Assembly (NCBI GenBank): GCA_022827835.1
Contig: JAJEIO010000061.1
Span: 242,750 to 306,749 of the forward strand
Length of the DNA stretch: 64,000 nucleotides
Origin: Candidatus Latescibacterota bacterium
GTDB lineage: Bacteria > Latescibacterota > UBA2968 > UBA8231
Direction: 5' to 3'
The notes beneath the pieces were generated by a model that saw only the letters and a list, made by a program, of their open reading frames with translations, was not told the DNA's origin and ran no database searches. A program made the translations under genes and the position numbers. This document shows, piece by piece, positions 18,075 to 26,180 of this stretch. Position 1 is the first letter of the stretch, and each line of letters begins with the position of its first letter.

Positions 18075-19589
18075 TCAATCGTCGCGACGCAAGCGCTCGC
18101 GCTGCATCCATTCTTGCATGACGTGTTCGGAGCGGTTCAACAAGCGCAAGTAACCGCCCTGTACCTCGCTGCGAACCTTCCCAGACTTCGGCGGTTTGTT
18201 GGGCACTGCGTTGTAGCGCCCCCTCGCCTGAGTCACCGTCCGGCTCTTGATGTCCAGCGCGACCGTCAGCACGTGCTCCCGTTCCTCGGCTCCGTCTTGC
18301 AGCGCGCAAATTGACCAGATCGCGGTGTTGCCGTCGGCGCACTGGTCTGAATACGAAACCACGCAGTGGTGCATTGCCCGGCCTTCGGCGGCCAGCTCCC
18401 AACTCGACAACAACTCCTGCACTATCCACCGCACCTTGCCCAGTTCGTCCGTCTCGTCCTCCAACTCCCACGGCCGGATCCCACACGGCTGCCAAGATTG
18501 AAAATTGACGTATTCTTCGCGGCTCAAGTGACCGTGCCAAGCCTCGACTTGGCGCAGGAGCTTGGTGGCGCTGCGGCCCTTCATGGTGAAATTGGGCTGC
18601 GGCGGTGGCCCTTCCTCCAAACCGCCGCCCTCCTGCACAGTGCGGCGCGGGGCGAATTTCATGTTGTGGACATAATCGACAAGCGGCCCCACCCAAGTCG
18701 GGTCCAGCATCGCGTTGTTGACTAGGAAAAGCACCACTGTACTCCAGAACTCGTCGTTTTCGAAATTGCGCCCCAGGCGGGTCTTGAGGGTCGCCTGCGC
18801 CAGAGGCCCATTGCCGCCCATGCCGAGGACCTGCGCCCAGCGCATGCTCTTTTCGACGCTGCCTAGTTGCGGCGAGCGCTGAAAGAGATGGGCCATGCGC
18901 CGCGTCAGTTTGACAGGCGCGTCCAAGTCGCGGATGCTACCGCCAGAGGCTATGTGAATAAACCACTCCTGCTGCCGCAACCCCTGCTCTTCGACGCCCC
19001 CGAACCAAGCCGAAACCATGGCATTGGGCACGGGGTAACGCGCCAATAAATAGCACGCCAGCGAGAAAACTTGGTCGCTGCGCCGGGGATGGCCGCCTTT
19101 GGGGGAGACGCAGCGCCACTCCTCTAGGGGGCGAATCCAGTGGTGGTGGTGACGAGCCAAGGCCAAAAGACAATGGATTAGGTGTCGATAAGGCCCCGAT
19201 CTATAGATGCTTTTGGCCGTTATCACATTCATGAATCCATCGACGTGGAAAATCAGGCGTTGGAACGCCTTGTGTGCCTCTGCGTCTTGCCCGAGCCATT
19301 CTACGACAAAGCCCTTCCAGGGGAGCTCGCCGGCGGCGAGTTGCGCTAGGGTCTGCTGGCGTTTCTCCGTTAGCGGACGCTTAGGCGCTAGTGCCTCGGC
19401 CAAGTGGTGCTCCAGCCAGTTAGCGGGCTGCTCCTGATCTAGGCCGTCGTCCATGCCGCTGAGCCGACACCAGTGCTGGTAGGATTTGAGCGATTCAAAG
19501 CCCACCTTGGCCAGTTCATCCCAGGTTGGGACGACCGCCGCAAATGCCGGGTCCGCCGCATCGGCTGCTGTTTGCGTCAATCCTGTCAT
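18075..19589 (-). CDS. PcfJ-like protein
   Basis: The 504-residue product contains the PcfJ hallmark near its C-terminus: SSWELAAEGRAMHHCVVSYSD (about 390-411), followed by LTVALDIKSRTVTQARGRYN, a pattern shared by PcfJ-like proteins (PF14284) of conjugative plasmids and many chromosomes. The N-terminal 300 residues are helical and tryptophan-rich without a recognised enzyme signature. It is probably cytoplasmic. PcfJ function is unknown; association with mobile elements is the usual note. It is convergent with the YgjP-like gene (22 bp between stops). The start ATG at 19589 follows a weak AAAGATG context. Confidence 0.7.
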   Translation of the reverse strand: MTGLTQTAADAADPAFAAVVPTWDELAKVGFESLKSYQHWCRLSGMDDGLDQEQPANWLEHHLAEALAPKRPLTEKRQQTLAQLAAGELPWKGFVVEWLGQDAEAHKAFQRLIFHVDGFMNVITAKSIYRSGPYRHLIHCLLALARHHHHWIRPLEEWRCVSPKGGHPRRSDQVFSLACYLLARYPVPNAMVSAWFGGVEEQGLRQQEWFIHIASGGSIRDLDAPVKLTRRMAHLFQRSPQLGSVEKSMRWAQVLGMGGNGPLAQATLKTRLGRNFENDEFWSTVVLFLVNNAMLDPTWVGPLVDYVHNMKFAPRRTVQEGGGLEEGPPPQPNFTMKGRSATKLLRQVEAWHGHLSREEYVNFQSWQPCGIRPWELEDETDELGKVRWIVQELLSSWELAAEGRAMHHCVVSYSDQCADGNTAIWSICALQDGAEEREHVLTVALDIKSRTVTQARGRYNAVPNKPPKSGKVRSEVQGGYLRLLNRSEHVMQEWMQRERLRRDD

Positions 19590-19635
19590 CTTTCACGATC
19601 CGCTATTTCTTGCCGCAGGGCCTGCACTTATCACA

Positions 19636-19675
19636 ACTTGACAAAGACGGCCACTAAGCCGCTATAATGTCAAGT
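19636..19675 (+). promoter_or_regulatory. Promoter TTGACA/TATAAT embraced by an 8-bp inverted repeat
   Basis: TTGACA (19638-19643) and TATAAT (19663-19668) match the consensus perfectly but are 19 bp apart. ACTTGACA (19636-19643) and TGTCAAGT (19668-19675) form a perfect inverted repeat around it, a plausible operator. The next start codon is GTG 19771. Confidence 0.55.
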
Positions 19676-19770
19676 AGAGACCTATCCATTATAGCATAAC
19701 AGGCTGCGACGCGCCGTTGCACGTACCTACCAAGCCAGCTAATTTTCATCTCAATGCGAAAGGAGAGCTA

Positions 19771-20568
19771 GTGGCGTCAGAATACAAGGTTTTGCTCATC
19801 GGCGGGCGCGGCACGATTGGCTCGGGCCTGCGGACCTATATGCCGCGACTCGATCCGCGCTACCGCATGGTGTCCGTGGATTTGCCCGGCGCGCCAGACA
19901 AGGCGACCGAGCCGGATGCCGGAGGGGATTTTATCGATCTCGATATTATGGAATCGCCGGATGAATTTCGCGCGCTGATCCCCGGGTACGACTTGGTCGT
20001 CTATCTGGCCCGTTGCGGAGACTTGGCGGCCATGCACCGGATGACCGACTTGGTTTTTGAGGCGGTATTGGCCCAAGATGAGCCGCCGATGATCGTCGGC
20101 TCCAGTTCGGTACACGCGGTGGATGGGCTGTACGACTTTAACCAGCCGGGCTTCTTTTGGACCTTGGCCGAGCGGCAGTTCGACGAGATTATCGATTGGC
20201 CCGAGCGGATTTCTGCGGCCGTGCCTGCGCATCCGATCAATGACTACGGACGCGAAAAAGCCCATGTGGAGGAGTGGGCGCAAAAGATCGCCGCCTTGGG
20301 ACACAGTGCGGTTGCCATGCGCTGGGGCGGCGTCAACGCGGAAAATAACGTCCACGTAGCGGAACGGGGCTACTTTGCCGTCTGGTGCCACCAAGAGGAC
20401 GCCGCCCGCCTAGTCCACGCCTGCTTCCAGCGGCATTGCGCCGGCGACCTACCCAGCGGCGCGCATTACTTTGCGATCTCGGACAACACCTATAACATCT
20501 TTGACATTGAAATGCCCCGGCGCGAAGTCGGCTACGACCCAGTGCACAACGCGGAGACGTATTACTAA
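19771..20568 (+). CDS. NAD-dependent epimerase/dehydratase-type protein
   Basis: Translation most likely starts at GTG 19771 behind AAGGAG at 19760-19765; the TTG at 19717 is not needed. The 265-residue product has an N-terminal Rossmann segment (VLLIGGRGTIGSGL, about residues 7-20), then the extended-SDR catalytic pair IVGSSSVHAV and YGREKAHVE (about 162-170, YxxxK). These are cytoplasmic NAD-dependent epimerases or dehydratases of sugars or sugar-like compounds. It starts a same-strand run (19.8-24.2 kb) with PhyH, SGNH hydrolase, LamG, SDR and cupin genes, so it likely serves a catabolic pathway for a hydroxylated or acylated compound. Substrate unknown. Confidence 0.75.
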   Translation: MASEYKVLLIGGRGTIGSGLRTYMPRLDPRYRMVSVDLPGAPDKATEPDAGGDFIDLDIMESPDEFRALIPGYDLVVYLARCGDLAAMHRMTDLVFEAVLAQDEPPMIVGSSSVHAVDGLYDFNQPGFFWTLAERQFDEIIDWPERISAAVPAHPINDYGREKAHVEEWAQKIAALGHSAVAMRWGGVNAENNVHVAERGYFAVWCHQEDAARLVHACFQRHCAGDLPSGAHYFAISDNTYNIFDIEMPRREVGYDPVHNAETYY

Positions 20569-21405
20569 ATGAATGACACGGAGAAATTTCTCTTCGACCT
20601 ACAGGGTTTCTTGAAGGTCCCCGGCTTCCTCACCCCTGACGAAGTCGATGCACTCAACGCGGCTTTTGACGCGAATGAAGACAAGCGCGGCGAAGACGGC
20701 AATCACAATACCGGCGGCAGCGACGCGCTCGAAGGCCGGCGGCGCGGTATGTTCACGGGGATGCTCGAATGGGAAAAACCCCACTGCCTGCCCTTCCGCG
20801 CCCTGTTGGCGCACAAAAAGCTCATCCCCTATCTCGACGCGCTGTTTGGCCGCGGCTGGAAGATGGACCACTCGCCCTTTATGCTCTGCGGCGGCAAGGG
20901 TGCCGAGGGCCTGATCCTCCACGGCTCGACCAGCCGCCACTTCAACGGCGCGCAGTACTACGCGTATTCCAACGACCAGATGCGCTGCGGCATGATCGTC
21001 TGCCAGTTCCAACTCGCCGACGTCAATGAGGGGGACGGCGGGCTGTGCGTGATCCCAGGCAGCCACAAGGCCAACTTCCCGCTGCCGCAAAAAATTTGCC
21101 ACTGGCAGGAGCACCGCGAGGTCGTGTACAACGTCCCCTGCAAGACCGGCGACATGGTCATCTTCAACGAGGCGACTCTGCACGGCACGCTCCCGTGGAC
21201 AGCCGAGCACGAGCGGCGCTCCCTGCTCTACCGCTACTCGCCCAAGTATTTGCACTTTGCCGGGGGAACGTACCAGACTAGCCAGCCTGAATGGGTAAGC
21301 GAGCTGACCGAGGCGCAACAGGCCGTGCTCGAACCTCCCTATATCTACAACCGGCCGCTGGTGGAAGCCGACGGCGAAACCGTGGTGCGGCCGCGCACCG
21401 GCTGA
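20569..21405 (+). CDS. Phytanoyl-CoA dioxygenase (PhyH) family protein, HGS at the metal site
   Basis: The ATG directly follows the stop of the upstream gene. The 278-residue protein has the PhyH double-stranded beta-helix: the core GDGGLCVIPGSHKANF (about 165-180), distal His205 in EATLHGTLPW and Arg216/217 for 2-oxoglutarate. The proximal motif reads LHGS at His118-Ser120 where HxD is expected, so the carboxylate iron ligand is absent. Known non-haem iron halogenases (SyrB2 type) also lose this carboxylate and bind halide there; catalytically dead or altered oxygenases are equally possible. It is one of five PhyH proteins in this window; a similar LHGG-type change is at 34089-34913. Confidence 0.85.
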   Translation: MNDTEKFLFDLQGFLKVPGFLTPDEVDALNAAFDANEDKRGEDGNHNTGGSDALEGRRRGMFTGMLEWEKPHCLPFRALLAHKKLIPYLDALFGRGWKMDHSPFMLCGGKGAEGLILHGSTSRHFNGAQYYAYSNDQMRCGMIVCQFQLADVNEGDGGLCVIPGSHKANFPLPQKICHWQEHREVVYNVPCKTGDMVIFNEATLHGTLPWTAEHERRSLLYRYSPKYLHFAGGTYQTSQPEWVSELTEAQQAVLEPPYIYNRPLVEADGETVVRPRTG

Positions 21406-21422
21406 GCCAGAAAGGATTTTTT

Positions 21423-22445
21423 ATGCCCGTCATTCCTGCTACAGATCCCCGCCTGACGTGGAGTGGAACCCTCTCACTCAAAGAGGGGCCGGGCTGGGTC
21501 AAGCCTTGGCGCATTCCCCACAGGGATTTGGACCTGTACTCGCCCGGGGAGAGCGGCCTTGCCGGGCGGGCTGAGATGCCTTCGGGCGTGCGCGTGCGCT
21601 TGGCTACGGACGCCGAGGAATTGGTCGTCGGCTGCGAGCCGCTCGCTGAAGATGGCTGTTTTGACCTGTGTATCGGAGGGCAGATTGTGGCTACCGCTTC
21701 GTATGCGGCTGGCGCGACTGGGGTGCGCTTCGAAGGCTTGCCGGCGGGAGAGAAATCCGTGGAGATTTGGCTGTCGCCAGCCATGCCCGTCGCCGTGCGC
21801 CACATTGCATTGCCCGAGGGAGCGCATTGCGAAAAAAGCGAAGACACTCGGCTGAAGTGGGTCGCGTATGGCAGCTCCATCACCCACTGCCGCACTGCGG
21901 GATCGCCCGCCACCACTTGGCCTGGGGTGGTAGCTCGCGCCCGAGACTTCAACCTCACGTCGCTGGGCTTTGGCGGCCAGTGCCACGCCGACCCGTTCAT
22001 TGCCCGGCTGATCCGCGACCTGCCGGCGGACTTCATCTCGGTCAAGATCGGCATCAACATTTACGGTGCCGCTAGCCTTGGCCCGCGCGCCTTCCGCCCG
22101 GCCGTCCTCGGCACCATTGCCACCATCCGCGACGGCCATCCCCACACCCCGTTTGCGGTCTGCTCGCCGATTTGGGGCCACGATCGAGAGACCACGCCCA
22201 ATGCGGTCGGCCTAACGCTGGAGCAGATGCGCGTCGAAGTTGCGGAAGCTGTGGAGTCGTTCAAAAGGCGCGGCGACGAGAACATCTATTATATAGACGG
22301 TCTCAAGCTCTTTGACGAAAGCCTCGCCGAATATCTGCCGGACAACCTTCATCCAGACGCCACTGGCTACGAGCTTATGGGGCAGAATTTTCTCGAAGAA
22401 GTGTTTGGGGTGCAGGGGGTGGAAGTGGGGAAGAAGCCTAGATAG
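21423..22445 (+). CDS. SGNH/GDSL-type esterase with N-terminal beta domain
   Basis: The ATG at 21423 has AAAGGA upstream (21411-21416). The product (340 residues) has an N-terminal beta-sandwich-like part (about 1-140) followed by an SGNH hydrolase. Blocks are AYGSSITHC (block I Ser), LGFGGQ (block II Gly), VKIGINIYG (block III Asn) and DNLHPDATGYE (block V Asp/His, about 310-320). This layout occurs in carbohydrate esterases that remove acyl groups from sugars. No signal peptide is apparent, so it may be cytoplasmic. Its place beside PhyH and LamG suggests breakdown of an acylated natural product. Confidence 0.8.
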   Translation: MPVIPATDPRLTWSGTLSLKEGPGWVKPWRIPHRDLDLYSPGESGLAGRAEMPSGVRVRLATDAEELVVGCEPLAEDGCFDLCIGGQIVATASYAAGATGVRFEGLPAGEKSVEIWLSPAMPVAVRHIALPEGAHCEKSEDTRLKWVAYGSSITHCRTAGSPATTWPGVVARARDFNLTSLGFGGQCHADPFIARLIRDLPADFISVKIGINIYGAASLGPRAFRPAVLGTIATIRDGHPHTPFAVCSPIWGHDRETTPNAVGLTLEQMRVEVAEAVESFKRRGDENIYYIDGLKLFDESLAEYLPDNLHPDATGYELMGQNFLEEVFGVQGVEVGKKPR

Positions 22446-22453
22446 GAGGCATT

Positions 22454-23038
22454 ATGGAGATTGTATGGGAGTTGGATAATTTAGAGCAGTTGGGCGACAA
22501 TAAACTCGACGTGAGTGGGCGACCCGCCGTAATCGCGGGTCCCTATGGACCTGCCATCGAGTTCGACGGGGTGGGGGATGCGTTGTTTATCGGGACCAAT
22601 CCCCTCGCTGGGCTGGAGGCTTTTACCATTGAACTTTATTTCCGGCCCGATGAAGGTGGGTTGGCCGAGCAGCGCTTCTTGCATTTGGGGGAAGCCAACG
22701 GGGACCGCGTGCTTTTCGAGACGCGTCTGACCGGGACCGGGTACTGGTATCTCGACACCTTTATCAGCTCGGGAGACTCGGACCGGGCCTTGTTAAACGA
22801 AGGCCACCTGCATCCCGTGGGGGAGTGGTACCATTTAGCGCTGACCTGCGACGGGCGCGATGAAACCAACTTTGTCAATGGCGTTGAAGAGGCGAGTGGA
22901 CCGATTGATTTTGCCCCGTTAACAGGGGGCCGGGCGTCGATTGGAGTGCGGTTGAATCGCGTGTGTTGGTTTAAGGGCGCGATTGGTCGGATCCGGTTTA
23001 CGGCTGGCGTATTGGCACCAGAGGAATTTATGCGTTAA
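22454..23038 (+). CDS. LamG/concanavalin-like domain protein
   Basis: The 194-residue product is a single LamG-like jelly roll: IEFDGVGDALFIGTNP (about 35-50), FTIELYFRPDEGG, GEWYHLALTCDG (about 123-134) and GRASIGVRLNRVCWFKGAIG near the end, the strand order of LamG/pentraxin folds. No signal peptide is visible. It begins 8 bp after the SGNH gene with an AGGAGG ribosome site (22444-22449), so it is operonic. LamG modules bind carbohydrates or glycans; an independent enzymatic role is not indicated. Confidence 0.75.
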   Translation: MEIVWELDNLEQLGDNKLDVSGRPAVIAGPYGPAIEFDGVGDALFIGTNPLAGLEAFTIELYFRPDEGGLAEQRFLHLGEANGDRVLFETRLTGTGYWYLDTFISSGDSDRALLNEGHLHPVGEWYHLALTCDGRDETNFVNGVEEASGPIDFAPLTGGRASIGVRLNRVCWFKGAIGRIRFTAGVLAPEEFMR

Positions 23039-23056
23039 GCCTTGCAGGAGGGATAC

Positions 23057-23776
23057 ATGGCAGATCTAACAGGAAAAGTGGCGATCGTCGTCGGTGCCAG
23101 TAGCGGGATGGGTGAGGCGACGGCGAAAACTTATGTCGAAGCCGGGGCAAGAGTGGTTCTGGCTGCCCGCAGCGGCGGCAAACTGGAGGCGCTGGCTGAG
23201 GAGTTAGGTGAAAACGCCTTGGCGTGCGCCACCGACGCGCGGGACAAGGCGGCTGCAGAAGCATTGGTCCAGCGGGCGGTAGCAGCGTATGGCCGGGTGG
23301 ATATCCTGGCCTATGTGACGGGGACCAATATCCCGGATCGCGCATTAAAGGTGCTCACTGAGGAGACTTGGGAAATGATGCTCGGCACCAATCTGACAGG
23401 GGCGTTTCACTGCACCCAGGCCGCATTGCCAGTGATGCGCGAGCAGGGCAGCGGATTGATCATTTACGTGTCGAGCGGTTGTGTGCAGCAGCCGGATGTC
23501 TCTGGGGTCTCTTATCAGGCGAGCAAGCACGGGATGGTCGGATTGGCCCACGGCACCTTCCAAGAGGAGAAGGAGAACGGCATCCGCACCTGTGTGATCT
23601 TTCCGGGGTTGACCGACACGCCGCTGGTGCTCAAGCGGCCGGTACCCACTCCACCGGAGGTGATGGCCCAAGCGTTGATGCCGCAGGATGTGGCCGATGC
23701 CTGTCTCTTTGTTGCGGCGCTGCCAGCGCGGGCCTATGTGCCAGAGTTGGTGCTATTGCCAGCGGGACTTTCCTAA
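23057..23776 (+). CDS. Short-chain dehydrogenase/reductase (SDR)
   Basis: The start ATG 23057 lies 6 bp after AGGAGGG (23047-23053). The 239-residue protein is a classical SDR: Rossmann motif VVGASSGMGEA (TGxxxGxG variant, about residues 11-21), an LAYVTGTN stretch where NAG is usual, a catalytic Ser in YVSSGC, and YQASK (about 153-157) with Tyr/Lys. It should be a cytoplasmic NAD(P)-dependent alcohol or sugar dehydrogenase. It belongs to the 19.8-24.2 kb run. A second classical SDR lies at 38708-39463, also beside a PhyH gene. Confidence 0.9.
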   Translation: MADLTGKVAIVVGASSGMGEATAKTYVEAGARVVLAARSGGKLEALAEELGENALACATDARDKAAAEALVQRAVAAYGRVDILAYVTGTNIPDRALKVLTEETWEMMLGTNLTGAFHCTQAALPVMREQGSGLIIYVSSGCVQQPDVSGVSYQASKHGMVGLAHGTFQEEKENGIRTCVIFPGLTDTPLVLKRPVPTPPEVMAQALMPQDVADACLFVAALPARAYVPELVLLPAGLS

Positions 23777-23797
23777 CGATCAAATGGAGGACGGAGG

Positions 23798-24202
23798 ATG
23801 GGCGATACCTATAGAGTGCGAGATTGCTTTGGCCAACCGGCTGAAAATCACGGCCATCCCGGCGGTATCTCGCGGGTTATACTTGGCCCTGGAGTGCGTC
23901 GGAAGGAGCGACCGGCCGCTATAAATACCGAGCGGCTAGTAATCCACACCAACGAGTACGAGCCGGGTGGAGTCTCAGGTGACGGCCACGCTCACGCCGA
24001 TCAGGAGCAGGCCTTTTACATCTTAGAAGGCGATATCGAAGTTGAGGTGGGAGATGAGACCTATCAACTGGGGCCGGGCGACTGCGTGCTCCTGCCGCGC
24101 AATGTCTTTCACAAGCACCGCAATGTTGGCGACAAGCCGCTGAAGTTTCTCTTTATCAGCGCGATGCTCGGCAATGGATCGCCGCCGGGAAACAGGGGCT
24201 AA
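23798..24202 (+). CDS. Cupin domain protein
   Basis: The 134-residue product has the cupin motifs. Motif 1 is HAHADQEQAFYILEGDIEVE, with two His and a Glu as metal ligands (about residues 64-83). Motif 2 is GDCVLLPRNVFHKHRN, with a third His (about 93-108). A GGAGG lies just before ATG 23798. Small single-domain cupins are metal-dependent isomerases, dioxygenases or sugar-binding regulators. It is the last gene of the cluster and is followed by convergent toxin-antitoxin genes. Confidence 0.85.
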   Translation: MGDTYRVRDCFGQPAENHGHPGGISRVILGPGVRRKERPAAINTERLVIHTNEYEPGGVSGDGHAHADQEQAFYILEGDIEVEVGDETYQLGPGDCVLLPRNVFHKHRNVGDKPLKFLFISAMLGNGSPPGNRG

Positions 24203-24253
24203 TGGGATATAGGGGGCACGACCCGAATCCACCGGGAGTAGCCCATCACCGAG

Positions 24254-24529
24254 CTAGCTCTTCTCGGTTAGTCGGCCGGACAGGTACTTGTGGATGACAC
24301 TGGACAGTAGCGTCTGATAGGGGATCCCCTCTTCTCGCGCCCGCGAGTGAGCGAGATTGAAGTCGCGTTCCGTCATGCGCAGATTCACTCGCCGGGTCTT
24401 GTTGAACGTATTGCGGGCCGCCTGACGTGCCTCTTGGAGTTCGCGTTCAGCTATAGGAGCGGAGCGGAGCTCGCCCCGCTCGAACCCATCTAGAATTTCC
24501 CGCTCTTCCGCGTTCATTTTGTCCTTCAC
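24254..24529 (-). CDS. Antitoxin of a BrnT-type pair (ribbon-helix-helix)
   Basis: The 91-residue product has an acidic N-terminus (MNAEEREILDGFERGE) and a C-terminal ribbon-helix-helix-like DNA-binding part (RRVNLRMTERDF; IPYQTLLSSVIHKYLSGRL), as in CopG/BrnA-type antitoxins. It overlaps the toxin gene by 4 bp (24526-24529), so the pair is coupled, and it would bind the toxin and repress the shared promoter at 24819-24847. Partner assignment is based on order and family resemblance. Confidence 0.8.
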   Translation of the reverse strand: MKDKMNAEEREILDGFERGELRSAPIAERELQEARQAARNTFNKTRRVNLRMTERDFNLAHSRAREEGIPYQTLLSSVIHKYLSGRLTEKS

Positions 24530-24810
24530 GATGGTCTTCTCCTCAGATAATCGCGCGTCGCCTTACGGCTGGGGATAATTGTCTTCAGGAATCGCGTGCC
24601 GTCCGCCTCTGTCACGAAAGGGACGAGGTAAATGTACGCCTCTATATCTACGGCGTAGATTAGCTGCCCCGGATAGCGCTCTTGGTTCGGATGCTCCAGC
24701 ACATCCACCAGACCGCCTTGCTCAATCGCAGAGACGACGCGCTCGAATGAAATCCCTCGTTGCTCGGCGAGTTGTTGGTTTTTCTCCGCGTTCCAGTCGA
24801 AGCTGCTCAT
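24526..24810 (-). CDS. BrnT-family-like toxin
   Basis: The 94-residue product (SSFDWNAEKNQQLAEQRGIS; YVDV-type core replaced by YLVPFVTEADGTRFLKTIIP; RKATRDYLRR at the end) fits the small BrnT-like RNase toxins. It is the upstream gene of the pair, the usual toxin-first order for BrnT. The ATG at 24810 has no Shine-Dalgarno; the promoter places the predicted transcript start within a few bases of it, so the mRNA is likely leaderless (see promoter). Confidence 0.8.
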   Translation of the reverse strand: MSSFDWNAEKNQQLAEQRGISFERVVSAIEQGGLVDVLEHPNQERYPGQLIYAVDIEAYIYLVPFVTEADGTRFLKTIIPSRKATRDYLRRRPS

Positions 24811-24818
24811 GTACGCTG

Positions 24819-24847
24819 ATTATCACACAATGTGTGCATTTTGTCAA
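24819..24847 (-). promoter_or_regulatory. Promoter of the BrnT-type operon with operator between -35 and -10
   Basis: On the minus strand TTGACA (24847-24842) and GATAAT (24824-24819) are exactly 17 bp apart. Between them CACACA and TGTGTG form a dyad around a single base (24824-24836), overlapping the -10, which suits repression by the ribbon-helix-helix antitoxin. The expected start site is about 24812, next to the toxin ATG at 24810. Confidence 0.75.
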
Positions 24848-24862
24848 CAGATCTCTAGCTGC

Positions 24863-26125
24863 TCACGGCCCGTAGTTGATCCGCCACTTGCTCAAATCTG
24901 GCTGATGCGCCCGTTTCCGTTCCAACTCGTACGCATAGATAACTCGGCCTAGTTCGGCCAAAAACGGCAGCCCTACCTCGTCGTACTCGTAGGCCCCGTC
25001 GTTAAAAATGCCGTTCTCGTTTACTAGCACCACGGCTGTTAGCAAAAACTCGACCCCGTGCTCGAAATCGACGATATAGGCGTTGTCCGTCACATATCCG
25101 TAAGCCAATCCCACCTTGTTGAAAATCCGCACCGAGTCGGGCATGGGTGCCTTGCTGTCGCCGAATAGGAAGAACTTTACATAGCTGTCGTAGTACTTTT
25201 TCGGGTCGTACTGGGGATGGGGACACTCGCGGGGCAACATGGACATGGCGCGGTAGAGGAAGCGGTAGTCGTTGGGACGCAGGTCAAAGCGCCTCTCTGC
25301 GGGCAACTCCTCGGGGAAAAACACCGCCACCAGTAGGTCTTGTAACACTTCCACCGACATGTAATTCGATCCGGCGAAATCCTTGGGCGCGGCGACCAAC
25401 TCCCCGTTTTGGATGTGTCCCTCGCCCTTGGGAATCGGCGCGGGCGCGCGCCACGTATGCGGATTGACTAGCATCGGCTGCTGGTAGAGGACTTGGTCGC
25501 CTTGGTAGAAAGCCAGCGGATTTGTATGCCGATTTTCCTCGGGCGAGCGAGCGATGGCGAGCCGGTGCGTCAGGCGCACATCCCGGTACCCCTTCTCCCA
25601 CAGCCCTTCGTTCATCCGCTGCTGCCCCACGAACTCGTAGAGCCGGTTGTACGCGTCGTTGTCGCTGACGGCGAAGAGCTTGCGGATGTAGTGGGCGATG
25701 GTGGGCAGTCCATCTGGTGCGGTTGGATCTTCGCGCACCTCGGTCTGGCCGCTGTACGCGCTGTCGATGCGGACGGGCGTATGCCGGTCCACGCCCACAA
25801 TGCCCAATTGATTGAGCTTCTCCAACGCCAGCAGGGCACCCGCTAGCTTGATTGTGCTCGCCGGATAAAAATAATCCTCGGGATTGACGCGATACTCGTG
25901 CCGGATGAAATGCGGTCGGTTGGCGGCGTCGCGGTCGATTTGCGTGTAGAGGATCTGCACCTCGTGCTTGGCGGCAGCCGCGAGTACGGGGGCGCAGATG
26001 GGATTGGGGCGCAACAAGGATTCGAGCAAGGTTTCTCCGTCTCCGCGGACCGCAACGGGATAGATGAAGGTCGCCAAAACCGCAACCGCTGCCGCGACGA
26101 CCGAGTTGACTCTATCGTTAAGCAT
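24863..26125 (-). CDS. Serine hydrolase of the class A beta-lactamase fold
   Basis: The 420-residue product has an N-terminal signal-like hydrophobic stretch (VAAAVAVLATFIYPVAV) and the three active-site motifs of class A beta-lactamase/DD-peptidase proteins. These are SxxK in YPASTIKLAG (about residues 88-97), SDN in FAVSDNDAYNRL (about 151-162) and a KTG-like element in FNKVGLAYG (KVG) nearer the C-terminus. At 420 residues it is longer than true beta-lactamases (about 290), closer to PF13354-type hydrolases, so antibiotic resistance should not be assumed. It should act in the periplasm. It is the second gene from a divergent pair region with the Yip1 gene upstream. Confidence 0.75.
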   Translation of the reverse strand: MLNDRVNSVVAAAVAVLATFIYPVAVRGDGETLLESLLRPNPICAPVLAAAAKHEVQILYTQIDRDAANRPHFIRHEYRVNPEDYFYPASTIKLAGALLALEKLNQLGIVGVDRHTPVRIDSAYSGQTEVREDPTAPDGLPTIAHYIRKLFAVSDNDAYNRLYEFVGQQRMNEGLWEKGYRDVRLTHRLAIARSPEENRHTNPLAFYQGDQVLYQQPMLVNPHTWRAPAPIPKGEGHIQNGELVAAPKDFAGSNYMSVEVLQDLLVAVFFPEELPAERRFDLRPNDYRFLYRAMSMLPRECPHPQYDPKKYYDSYVKFFLFGDSKAPMPDSVRIFNKVGLAYGYVTDNAYIVDFEHGVEFLLTAVVLVNENGIFNDGAYEYDEVGLPFLAELGRVIYAYELERKRAHQPDLSKWRINYGP

Positions 26126-26180
26126 TACTCAAGCCCGTGTAAAAAAACGCTTAGGATCGGCGCAAGGGAGGGTGCTGCGT

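Noticed and set aside
24863..26125. Antibiotic-resistance beta-lactamase
   Set aside because: Too long, KVG instead of KTG, and closer to general PF13354 hydrolases.
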